NCBI GenBank assembly: GCA_037043015.1
Contig: CM073327.1
Span: 16,598,727 to 16,662,726, forward strand
Reading direction: 5' to 3'
DNA length: 64,000 nucleotides
From: Bryum argenteum
Lineage: Eukaryota; Streptophyta; Bryopsida; Bryales; Bryaceae
Numbering within the stretch: the stretch's first letter is position 1; each line of letters starts with the position of its first letter. The notes under the pieces were generated by a model that saw nothing but the letters and a program-made list of their open reading frames with translations, was not told the origin of the DNA and made no database searches. Shown one piece after another: positions 19,271 through 28,559 of the stretch. The position numbers were made by a program, and so were the translations under genes.

Positions 19271-20169
19271 GACATCCGCTACCGGTATGTTTATTTTTTT
19301 ATTGTCCTATCATGTTTATAAGAAATTTATTAATTATTACAAGATTTAAAATAATTTTTTTCTCCCACTTAACTATTTATCAAGCTAACCATACAATGAC
19401 ACCATGATAATTAGCATTCACATGATCATATGATTATAAACACATGCATAGAGTGTGCCAACAAGTTTGCAAAAGAAAAGCATATGTATTTCAGTAGTGT
19501 TTAACGATATAGAAAAAGAGAAGTATATCTTGGTTGCTACATTAGAAAATCGACAATTAGTTCTCGTCCATTGCTGCACTGCTTGGGCCGGCGTCGGCAT
19601 CATTCGTACCCTCCAAAGAAATCTTCACCCCGCCCCAATCGAAGTCTACGAATCACCGATCGAGTCCTCCTCGCAGCCCGTCTTCTTCAAGAATATCCCT
19701 CAGGAATTGCGATTGTTGCATGGCTCGAAGCATGCGTCCGGTTTGGGGACTATGTTGTTCCATCAGAAAATCAATGCTTCAGTGGTGTAAAAGGTCTGCC
19801 CAGTCGGATTCATCCGTTGCCCAATTCATCTCGTAATCGCGGTCGGAACGCTCTTCCTCCCCCTCCCCCGCTCCCCCGCCCTGCCCCCTCCCCCTCCCCC
19901 GCCCTGGCCCCCCCCTCCCCCGCCCTGGCCCCCCTCTCCCCCGCCTCTAACCCCTTTCACCCGCCCTGTCCTCAGCCTACGTGGCGCATACGTGGCGCAT
20001 ACGTGGCGGCCAAGTGGCTTGGTTTTTACCCAAACCCTTGCCACGTCCTCGTTTTTTTACCTAAATTAAAGTCAACAGAGGTTTGACCGTATCGGGCGAG
20101 CGAGAGCTCTATCGGACGGACAAGGCGGACGGACGGGCGGGCGGGGTGCCCGCCCGGTATGACAACCTT
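19271..20169. other. Right arm of the 19-bp-TIR element, no supported gene
   Basis: AT-rich to about 19560, then mixed sequence, then a C-rich tract of 'ccctcccccgccctgg' (about 19856-19970) and 'gtggcgcatac' repeats (about 19980-20005). ORFs 19455-19790 and 19571-20086 overlap in different frames and show no recognisable domain. It ends with the inverted terminal repeat at 20151-20169. Confidence 0.45.
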
Positions 20170-20530
20170 GGCGGCCGACCTCGCCGGTCGTCACCCCGGT
20201 CGGCGGCCGACCTCGCCGGTCAGCTAACCAGTCGGCGGCCGACCTCGCCGGTCAGCTAACCAGTCGGCGGCCGACCTCGCCGGTCCGCTAACCGGTCGGC
20301 GGCCGACCTCGCCGGTTGTCACCCCGGTCAGCGGCCGACCTCGACGGTGGTCACCCCGGTCGGCGGCCGACCTCGACGGTCGTCACCCCGGTCGGCGGCC
20401 GACCTCGACGGTCGTCACCCCGGTCGGCGGCCGACCTCGACGGTCGTCACCCCGGTCGGCGGCCGACCTCGGCGGTCGTCACCCGGTCGGCGGCCGACCT
20501 CGGCGGTCGTCACCCCGGCTGGCGGCCGAC
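20170..20530. repeat. 32-bp GC-rich satellite, about 11 units
   Basis: The unit begins GGCGGCCGACCTCGCCGGTC and ends in a 12-base variable part such as 'gtcaccccggtc' or 'agctaaccagtc'. At each junction the palindrome GGTCGGC-G-GCCGACC is formed. One unit is 31 bp. The 32-bp length changes reading frame, so the Arg/Pro/Thr/Val ORFs over it are not genes. The array continues at 5286-5327 on the other side of the inserted element. Confidence 0.9.
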
Positions 20531-20994
20531 CTCGCCCCCGCACACCGGTCGGGCCTAGAAACGCCGGTCCCCACACCGTCGGGCCGGCCCAAGCGTCGGA
20601 CGGGGTGCGGTCGGTCGGGCAACGGTCGGACGGGGGTGCGGTCGGCTAGTCAAAGGATCGGACGGGGGTGCGGTCGGCCACCGGTCGGACGGTAATTTAC
20701 CTGTAAATTATAAAAACCCGTTATGTCACCGACAGTCCTAGGCCGAGGGACGACGGACCATGGTCGACCGTCGCCCGGTCCGGGTCGTCCCGACAACCCT
20801 GGCCGCCACCGATAGTTCATGAGTAAATTTGTCGCCGGTAGATAGCTCGAGTGATGTATTAACTTAGAATACGATCTTAGTGTCTTGGCCGGCGGCCGAT
20901 AGCCCATTCTTTGTAGCGCATTTCTCTTGTAATGCTTAGTGTACTCGCGGGCCGTTAGTAGCTCCTCTGCCTTAGCGCCTTACACTGCCTTGTG
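20531..20994. other. GC-rich transition, no gene
   Basis: Degenerate 'cggtcggacgggggtgcggtcgg' repeats to about 20690, then normal sequence. A weak palindrome (TTGGCCGGCGGCCGATA) lies near 20886-20902. No ORF can be supported. Confidence 0.4.
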
Positions 20995-21161
20995 TATCGG
21001 CTGGCAGCCGATAGCATGCTATTTGCTATGGGTCATTAGACTATCATCGTAACTAATGCATGTCAGCGCTGAATATTTGTGCATTGTCGCTATCTGCTGG
21101 CAGCCGATAAGATATGCGTTGGATCGATATCTGATAATGTACGTTCTTCGGCGTTTACTAA

Positions 21162-24100
21162 TATACCCTCACATGTGTTTATTCTGAAAAACCACCACCC
21201 CTAGCTAGATCAAGCAGTGTGGAACTTGCACACACGGATGTCAAGCATGGAGACATCGTCCCGCGTGCAGTATGGGCGGGTAATCCAGTCATCCAGTAGT
21301 GGGGACTATGCTGGAGAGTCCTCCCCAGCCAGCGAATCGAGATTGCTTGCTCGTACCTATACAAGGGTAATATGATCCCTGGGTACGGTGATGTGCTCGA
21401 AATTTTGGAGAATGTCGAGCACGTCGACATTCTCATAAGCCTACCGGCCCTGAGAGATCCCTCTGCCCCGACCGACTACATCGCCGTATCAATGCCGTGG
21501 AGAGCATGCACTGAGGCTGTTTGCAGTGAGCCGGCGAATAAGCAGGGCATGACCTTCAATGGAGCTGCGCCTGCTACCATCGAGGAGTTCATGGACGCGT
21601 GGTCCGCTATCGATTACGCAAGGTTGGCTATTAACAACGCCATCGATGCAGCTGCGGCTGTGGCTCCGTCGTCGTCGAAGAGGAAGCCAACTCCTTCAAA
21701 GAAGAAGCGACCTGCAGCAGAGATGGTTAATCTTGGCGATGACGGCGATGAAAACGTCCAGGGGTCACAAGATCCCAGCAAGCCCAAGAGACGGGCGTAA
21801 TCGACTAAGGATGCCATCGAGTATTCCTTAGACGAGGCCCTGTTTAAGGGCAACCAAATGACCTCGAAGATGAAGGACGTCGAGATCGACGCAATCTACA
21901 AGGCATTGGAGACTGGTCTTGGTCACCTCTTCCCCTACAAGAAGCGGAGGCTGCAGGGGGTTATTCGTAGCGAGAAGCTACACATCGCTCCGGACGAGCT
22001 CAAGTACAGACGCATCGCGAAAGATCGTCTGGGCCAGGTATTTTGATTTTCTCTTCTGCTCTTATGAGGTTCTGCTCTATGTATCGGCTGGCAGCCGATA
22101 CATCCTCTGATCATCTCTGATTCATGATTGTTCATTTGTTATGTTCTTTGCAGGTGAAGGCCATCTACAAGGGCTACGGGGCGATCCGGAAGAAGCGTGA
22201 GATCCATGGTATTCCGCTTAAACGGGAACCACTTGAAACCGATACCGGGATGATGGCTGTGATGGATTCCATGCCAGGGGAGTTGGATATGTGGAAGCTA
22301 AACGACACAGACCCCGACACTGCCCCGAAAATCCCCTGGTGGCAACACCCTACCGTCCAATGGTATATCATCGGTGGTCAGCATACAGTGACAGCTTGCC
22401 GCGAGTTGGCGGACGAGTACCCCGAGGGATCGGATGCCAAGAAGGAGCTTCTCGAATTTGAGATCATCCCAGTGTTCTCAAGGGACCCCATCGATCTTGT
22501 GAAGGTGTCGAACGCCCTCAATCTCAATATTGCAGAGAAGGTCGCCAAAGAGAACTTCCGATCGTGCGCTGAACTCAGGAGGGCGGTATGGAAGCGTCTC
22601 GGGTGCCCCGAGCCACACAAGGGAGGCGGGAAGCCGTCACCGGCCTTCGAGGTATCGTTACCCTCTGCTTTTTCTATCGGCCGGCAGCCGACACATTTCT
22701 TTAATCTAGAGCTATCGGCTGCCAGCCGACAGCTCTTCTTCTTGCCTTCATACAACTGAATCATTTTGGTTGTTCTTCAGGCTGCGAAGGCGCAAGTCAT
22801 GGCGCACTTCGTGAACGAGAAGGTGTCCACAAAGCTCCCCTTAGTATTCGTCGGTGACAAGGCCTGGAATACTTGGATTGAGGTCTTCAATGCCTGGGAA
22901 GCAGGTGAACTCATTGGCGACGACGGCAAAGAGCCGGGACTGATCAAGCGGACGCCAATCTCTAACATCACGAAGACTGACCTTGTCCCCACACTCGGTC
23001 TCCGTGACTGCGACCTTGAAGAGCTTGCAGCGGAGGTGATCGCGAATCGTGTCTGCATCAAGGCCAACAGTAGGACGAAGGACAGACTCACACTGCCGGA
23101 TTGGTGCCGCGACAAGAAGCTCGACCGGGTGATTATGAACAAGCTTGTGTATCAGCTCAATAAGTATCCGCTTCCCTGCAAGGATGCGAACTGGTCGCCA
23201 TACCCAGATTCAGACTGGGACAAGTTGGCGAAGGAGCACCATTTCACCCCGAGTGTCGTTCGCAACATCTAGACGGACCTGAAGAAATTTACGGATGGAA
23301 ATGAATGGCTCAATGGACGCGCCAGCGCAATGAATCCGACGACTGACAAGTCGAAGAACGGTGTTGCGCCGCCCATATTCAGCACCATCCTGCAAGCGTA
23401 TTCTCAAGTCGAGGTTACGACGAAGGAGGTCGATTCCGAGAAGGCGCATTTCGAGTGCAAATTTGCGGACAGAGTTGCAGATGTCTTGCACGAGATCGAC
23501 GCAGCTGTTGGCCATGCCGGCATTGCAAAGGACCCACTCCTAATCGTCTACTTCGGGTACAGTCATGGCGGAGTCTCGGTTCCAACCAGTAGATCGGAGC
23601 TTCGTGCGCTCGCGGAACGGTCGAAGGTCCGACTCACGGATCAGGACCTCACGATGGACGCTGACGACGACACTCCGACTCGGCCTCTGTATCCAATCCC
23701 GATGTTGTTCATCACGAGCGCAAAGCAACGGGATCTTCTTTGTGCTGTCTGGACAACCGAAGATACGGAATGGTATGTTCAGACGGTCTATTACAAGCCG
23801 TGTCTTCGGGGAGGGTTCAAGAAGACGGTGACGGAATCTTCCCCGCTTGTTACACTCAACATGACGTACCCAAAGGTACGCGGGGATGATGATCGTTGGA
23901 CTACTTTCAGGAAGTATACTAGAATCGCAAAGCCAGTCAATTGGTTCCAGGCATCTCCTGAAAGTGCTGTCGATTGGAACGGGGGATTCTGCGGTGTCGA
24001 CCATGACACGCTCGAGAAGGTGCTGAAGCCAACTCTCACCGCGAAGAAGGTCACCGTCATCAACGTCTGGGGTGGCGGAAACGTCACCGAGCTTGGATTG

Positions 24101-25034
24101 GTAAGGCATCCTCTCCTTTGCTTTGTATCGGCTGCCAGCCGACACCTTCTAATATTTGTCTATTTCACCTTATTCGTTTACCAGTACTTGTTTGGTTCCC
24201 TTCTGTCTCTTACTCTTGATCATGGTCTTGCAGAGAAATGGGAGGTCCGTGATTGAGTTCGTCAGAAGTCAGGACCATGTCAAGTTGGCAGTCCAACGTG
24301 CGAAGGGACTAAACCTGGATAGGGTCGAGCTTCCACCGTTGTCTTCCAAGGATATGGAGACCGACGCTGGTCCCTTAGTCTCGTCTCGCGAGCCTACCAA
24401 CCCTGGACGACGTCCCGCCTCTGGTGTTAGGATTCAGGAAGTGCTGGATGAGATTGATCTTACTCCTATGTCACTCACACCTGCAACCACGCCGACGGCT
24501 CCACCTGAATCGACTGCCACACTTATCCTCCTCCTGTATCGGCTGCCGGCCGACACATTGTCACCGTGTCAGCACCGCCTCCTGATACTACAGCAGATCT
24601 GCCTGCATGTGTTGCGACCACGATGCAGGTTGATTTGTAAAACGCCCCGGAGGAAGAGGTGATCGTCGTGGAGCAGGTTCCTCCGTCTCGTGCCCCTCAG
24701 AGTCCTTCGCAATCCGTTCCTGCCCTTATCGGCCGGCAGCCGACATCTCCCGCTCCTTCATGTAAGGAAGTTCAGAGGGCTCAATCGGCATTGCAGGCGT
24801 TCTATACTCGAAGGGAAGTTGCTGTTGATTTGGCGGCCCTCCTGGAGGACGACGCAAACGACATCAGCGCAACAAATGAGGAGGCTCATCAGGAGGACGA
24901 CGTGTACGACATTAGCGCCCCAACCGAGGCGGCCCTCGTAGACGACAATGTGTTCGCCATCGACGCCCCGAACGAGGCTCTGTCTCTACCTGCGGCGGAT
25001 CATGTTTCCCCGCAGCAACAACAATTACCTGAAG
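21162..25034 (+). pseudogene. ParB/sulfiredoxin-like protein with a methyltransferase-like region, decayed
   Basis: One reading frame can be followed through exons 21162(or later)-22037, 22154-22651, 22781-24100 and 24234-25034, all with GT-AG borders and matching phase. A ParB-type motif WYIIGGQHTVTACREL (22361-22408) is followed by LLEFEIIPVFSRDPIDLVKVSNALN, as in ParB/Srx-fold domains. Further on, LLIVYFGYSHGG (about 23540) and VTVINVWGGGNVTELGL-RNGRSVIEFV (24050-24100, then 24234) sit where beta-class adenine methyltransferases have DPPY and FxGxG, but the key residues differ. A Ser/Pro/acidic linker ends the segment. Lesions: TAG 21297, TAA 21798, TAG 23270, TAA 24638, and a frameshift at the palindrome 24535-24557. 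The start is not defined. The ParB-like call is moderate; the methyltransferase link is tentative. Confidence 0.55.
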
Positions 25035-25441
25035 GTTTGTCCTAGACGACGGCGTTTCTTGTATATATCTCTTCTCACCATTGCATAAGCATTTTAGGTT
25101 CTAGAATGGATCTGTTATTAGAATTTCCTGGTTGCAACGTGCTCGGCCAGTTCCTTCCCCTATAAGACTGTATCGGCTGCCAGCCAACTCCCTATTATCG
25201 TTTCACGTTTCCGCCTGTATTCCTTGTCTCCGATGTCGATTTCTCTCAACAGTGTTTTTCGGCTTATCGGCTGCCAGCCGACAAGTCATCATGTCCTTTC
25301 TTTGCACTATTCTTCTCCCTTCTGTCATGGTGATTGATGTTATTTGTATCCACTGCCACCTCTGTATCGCTCGTTTCTCACTTTGTTGCGTAATTCTTGC
25401 TGCTCTTTTGCTTATTGTACAAATGCCCTAATCTCTTGCAG

Positions 25442-26289
25442 AGTCAGGTGAATCTGAGAACGAGGAGTTCGTGGACTCCGCGTCTCATGGATCGTGGCAG
25501 GGCACCTCCATATCGACTCCTCTCTTAACTGGAGGGCAGGTAGCCCGTCGTAAATATTTTATTCTGTTCGACGTGAATGGCACTCTCATTCACTACGTTC
25601 CTCGTAGGATCATTTCTGGTGGGGATCGTCCCCGGTGGCAGAAGCAGGAGGCAAGGGCAAGACCTGGCCTTCAGTCAGTACTTCAGTTCTGCGTCGATGC
25701 AGACTGGCAAATTTGTTTCTGGTCCTCGGTCACTGCGAAGAACCTTACTCCGAGGATCGAATTTATTCGCTCCGTTTTTCCAAGGCTCCCTAGGAACTGC
25801 TTGGAGTTTGATCAGGGATATTGCTTCCGGAGTTGCTACCGGGAGCCTGATAATCCTGACCGGCCCTTCTTTATTAAGTCGATTGAGCATCTCCTAGAAA
25901 TGAGTCCTGACCTCAGGGCTCGTGGTGCTAATCCCGATAACATGTTTCTCATCGACGACTCCCCCTACAAGAACGTTTTGAACAATCCTTACAATGCGTT
26001 CCACCCTCACACCTGTACTTTGACCTCGGAGCAGAATGTGAGTGGCCTGCCTTACTTTCAGAGGATTCTGCAGCCTCTGTTATTCGAGCTCTATAATTCT
26101 CAGAAAAATATTCCTTAGTTTATGCTGGAGCACGCAAGGTTAGGGAAGCGCCGTATGCTCCCGGGAAATCCGCTGTACGTGAAGTACAGGATGCTTGATT
26201 TTGGTAGGAGGGAGTGATCATGGATTGATTACTTCTCGACCTTGGCGTTCGAGTTGTTCAAGATGGTGGAGCAAGTTCAAGATGCTCCA
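25442..26289 (+). pseudogene. FCP1-like HAD phosphatase domain, C-terminal part of the ParB-like gene
   Basis: The acceptor at 25441 joins in phase to the donor at 25034, so this is probably the C-terminal domain of the same protein. ARRKYFILFDVNGTLIHYVP (from about 25540) is the HAD motif I; the usual DxDxT reads DVNGT, with Asn at the second acidic position. FLIDDSPYKN (about 25945) is motif IV. A TAG (26116-26118) falls where the second HAD copy at 26817-27489 has Gln (SQYM against *FM), and coding-like sequence goes on to a TGA (26215-26217) and beyond it (WIDYFSTLAFELFKMVEQ) to about 26289. FCP1/SCP phosphatases act on phospho-Ser/Thr in proteins such as the RNA polymerase II tail. The activity of this variant is uncertain and the copy is broken. 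Confidence 0.65.
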
Positions 26290-26816
26290 GTTGTCGGCTG
26301 CCGGCCGATACACCTCTTGTTACCCTACATAGATTACCATATGAATACATGTCCTTAGCATGGGTGTATAGATTTTTCAGTCATCCAATTCGATGATCTA
26401 GCGAGCTAGAATTTATAGATCACTTAGATTTTCTTCTAGTTCTGTAAATTTTCTAGGGTTTCACTCGAGACTTTTTCTTAACTGTATATTTCGAGGATGT
26501 TTAATTTGTGAAGACTCTCTTAATCTTAACGTGGAGAGTTTTCTATCATATTTTCTTGCTTGGTATCGGTTCTTATGTATGGTGTTTTCTTTTGTTTTCC
26601 TTTTAGCTTTAGGATCCATGGCTTCTTCTTGTCATTGTCTCCTTGTCATCTTTACTCATGGACTCTCTAGTTTGTTTTCTTCTTTTGTCAGCTGCCAGCC
26701 GACACTTCTATGTTTATATTGGTTTTGTCTTCTTGTCGGCTGCCGGCCGATATGCCTGCCTTTATCATTTTATTGCTGTCTATTGCGTTTCTAATCATCG
26801 TTCTAACTTATTTCAG

Positions 26817-27489
26817 GCTTGTATTGTTCAGGGTGACTGCCGTTTGGATTATGACATTGCTGATACTTCTACCTCCAAGAAATGTATCATTCTATCCGTA
26901 TCTGGATTGCTATGCTACATCAGCCCTAATATTCCGACGGATCGTTGGAATGCTCACCGTAATGTAATCAAGCGGCCAGGTGTAACGAAGTTATTTGCCA
27001 TGTTGTTGGAGCGCTTCCACGTTGGTCTCTGGTGTACGATGCCGATGCGTGACTTGAGGCCTCTCCTATCTTACATTCTACCTTCTGGCGTCATCGACAG
27101 GCTATCCTTTGTTTATGGTAGAGAATTTTGTGATCGTCCTATGAATTTTCCGTGGTGTTACAAGCTCTTGAAGACTCTCTATTGCAAGCGTCGGTCCCGT
27201 GAGGTGTGCAGGCCCGACCAGCTTCTCCTCGTTGATGTTTCTCCACTGGCATTAAGTTTGGCGCCGGATGCTGCCTGCTACATGCCTTATCCTTTTCGAG
27301 GTGATTTGACGTCTTCAAGTACTACTATTCCAATGTAGCTACAGATATTCTTCCGTTCATCTACCCCTTAAACCATTTCGAATCTGTTAGTCAATATATG
27401 AGTCTTTCTAATAGACCCGGTCAACTTCATTATGAAGTTGCTCATTCCATCAAGTATGGTGTTCCTCTCAGATCGCAGTGTTTCTAGGT
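26817..27489 (+). pseudogene. Second, degenerate FCP1/HAD-like domain
   Basis: Open from an acceptor (tttcag) at 26816. KKCIILSVSGLLCYIS aligns with KYFILFDVNGTLIHYV of the domain at 25442, but the catalytic acids are gone; LLLVDVSPLAL replaces FLIDDSPYKN. After PYPFRGD a one-base deletion in a T-run near 27306 shifts the frame; the next frame gives FKYYYSNVATDILPFIYP and SVSQYMSLSNRPGQLHYEV, ending TAG at 27487-27489. It could be a downstream exon of the same gene or a separate pseudophosphatase gene. The intron before it would be about 0.5 kb with three of the 19-bp palindromes. Confidence 0.5.
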
Positions 27490-28067
27490 TTTACTTAGTC
27501 TGCATGCCTATCGGCTGCAAGCCGACACTTCAGGCGATCAGCCGGTGCAGCACAACCTGCGATGAGCCGGTCAGCACTCGCACTCGTTGACTTGTCGCTG
27601 TCGGTCTTCAAATCGAGATTTGCCCGGGATTAATATCCTGGATTGTTGAATATGGAGCGCCAGAAAGGAGGAAGTCGATGATGGAGTCGCGTTGCTGCTT
27701 ATCGGCTGCGAGCCGACACCGCTGCAGTTCACCTATGTTAAACTTCTGTCTGCTTCGATACCTAGTGTTGCTGTATATTGTATAGGGTGTTGTAATATTT
27801 ATTGATACGAAGTTAGTGCAGTCGGCTGCGCGCCGATACCACATGCTAGTGGGACGAGCTTCGTTTGGAATATTCGCTTATTCTTTTAATGAAACGGATT
27901 TGTTTCCTAACTCTAAGAGTGTATTCATCTATAATTTCTCCGACTTGCTAATAATGTCAATCATTCTCATTCTCTACCTTGCCTTGTTTTGCTCCTTCGA
28001 GGTGTGTCGGATGGAAGCCGATTGATTTCTGGACTGTCAAATTGTCCAGAATTAGTTAAATACCCGT
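27490..28067. other. 3' flank of the ParB-like gene, no gene
   Basis: Contains four of the 19-bp palindromes and AT-rich sequence from about 27850. ORF 27608-27844 (minus) and 27816-28025 have no support. The right edge of the island lies before about 28068, where a family A fragment begins. Confidence 0.4.
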
Positions 28068-28179
28068 TACATCCAATAAAAATCTTAGGCAAAAACTTTG
28101 ATTTTAACCCCTTCATTTAGGCTGCCCAAATAGCAAAAGCCCAATTTGGTCCTCTAGGATCTTTAGGGGTTAAAGTTGA
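28068..28179 (-). mobile_element. Truncated, inverted end of family A
   Basis: Reverse complement matches the first ~110 bp of family A: 'aggatctttaggggttaa' at the right, 'taggctgcccaaatagcaaaagc' inside, 'caataaaaatcttaggc' at the left. The rest is missing on the island side. Confidence 0.65.
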
Positions 28180-28559
28180 AATCCACCTATGGATGAAGGA
28201 AAGTAGCTCCTCAAATATCATCCATTTTTCCACTATTTTCATTGATAAAATATCATTGCAAATCCAATAGCAAAAGCGGTAGGATAGAAAAACCATTGTT
28301 AAGAATCACCTTATGATCATGAGCATGAAATAAAATTCATGAAGAGCTACTTTTGATATCACAAAGTGGCTTGCAATGGAAAAACATCTTCATGCTTGGA
28401 TACTCAAAAACAAGAGTTGTTTTCACTAAAATGCATGTCATTTGATTTATACCTTATTTTATGGTATGATACTTTTTACAACACAAACTAGACTTGATTT
28501 ACGACCTAACACAAGTGATTTTATCCAAAAAGAACCTTGGATGAAGAAGTTATAGCTCT
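28180..28559. other. AT-rich, no gene
   Basis: Nothing recognisable between two family A sequences. Confidence 0.4.

Larger units (their letters stand above)
5328..20169. mobile_element. Non-autonomous DNA transposon with 19-bp TIR and 10-bp target duplication, split by an LTR element
   Basis: The left end AAGGTTGTCATATCGGGCG (5328-5346) is matched in inverse at the right end (20151-20169) with one mismatch. The flanks carry GGCGGCCGAC at 5318-5327 and 20170-20179, and the 32-bp satellite runs in phase across the junction. A 9-11 bp duplication with terminal inverted repeats fits a Mutator-like (MULE) element. Without the LTR retrotransposon it would be about 4.4 kb. No transposase is visible inside; the content is G-rich, C-rich and AT-rich tandem repeats. 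The satellite context means the 10-bp match could partly be chance, so the class is inferred. Confidence 0.55.
20995..28023. repeat. Dispersed 19-bp palindromes, TATCGGCTGCCAGCCGATA type (17 copies)
   Basis: Copies at 20995, 21091, 22082, 22675, 22713, 24126, 24537, 24727, 25171 (degenerate), 25265, 26292, 26686, 26734, 27509, 27700, 27820 and 28005 (degenerate), each 19 bp. Two 9-bp arms, T(A/G)TCGGCTG and CAGCCGA(T/C)A, flank one central base. Most lie in introns or flanks of the ParB-like gene; 24537 and 24727 are inside an exon. The satellite at 20170-20530 has the shorter palindrome GGTCGGC-G-GCCGACC with the same TCGGC/GCCGA core. They are not in tandem and their neighbouring sequence is not shared, so they behave like sites, not like copies of a longer repeat. 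Confidence 0.85.

Noticed and set aside
20170..20530. CRISPR-like array
   Set aside because: The 32-bp units have no unique spacers and the genome is eukaryotic; it is a satellite.
20316..20649. Arg/Pro/Thr/Val repeat ORFs over the satellite
   Set aside because: The 32-bp unit is not a multiple of three; the ORFs only reflect absence of stops in GC-rich repeats.
24536..24572. A 37-bp mini-intron (gtatcg...gtgtcag) around the palindrome
   Set aside because: Its removal does not bring the two exon frames into phase, and it is below the usual plant intron length.
21297..26118. UAA/UAG read as glutamine (altered code) in the ParB-like gene
   Set aside because: Host genes in the window end normally at TAG or TAA, the same gene also has an in-frame TGA and two frameshifts, and C-to-T decay explains all stops.
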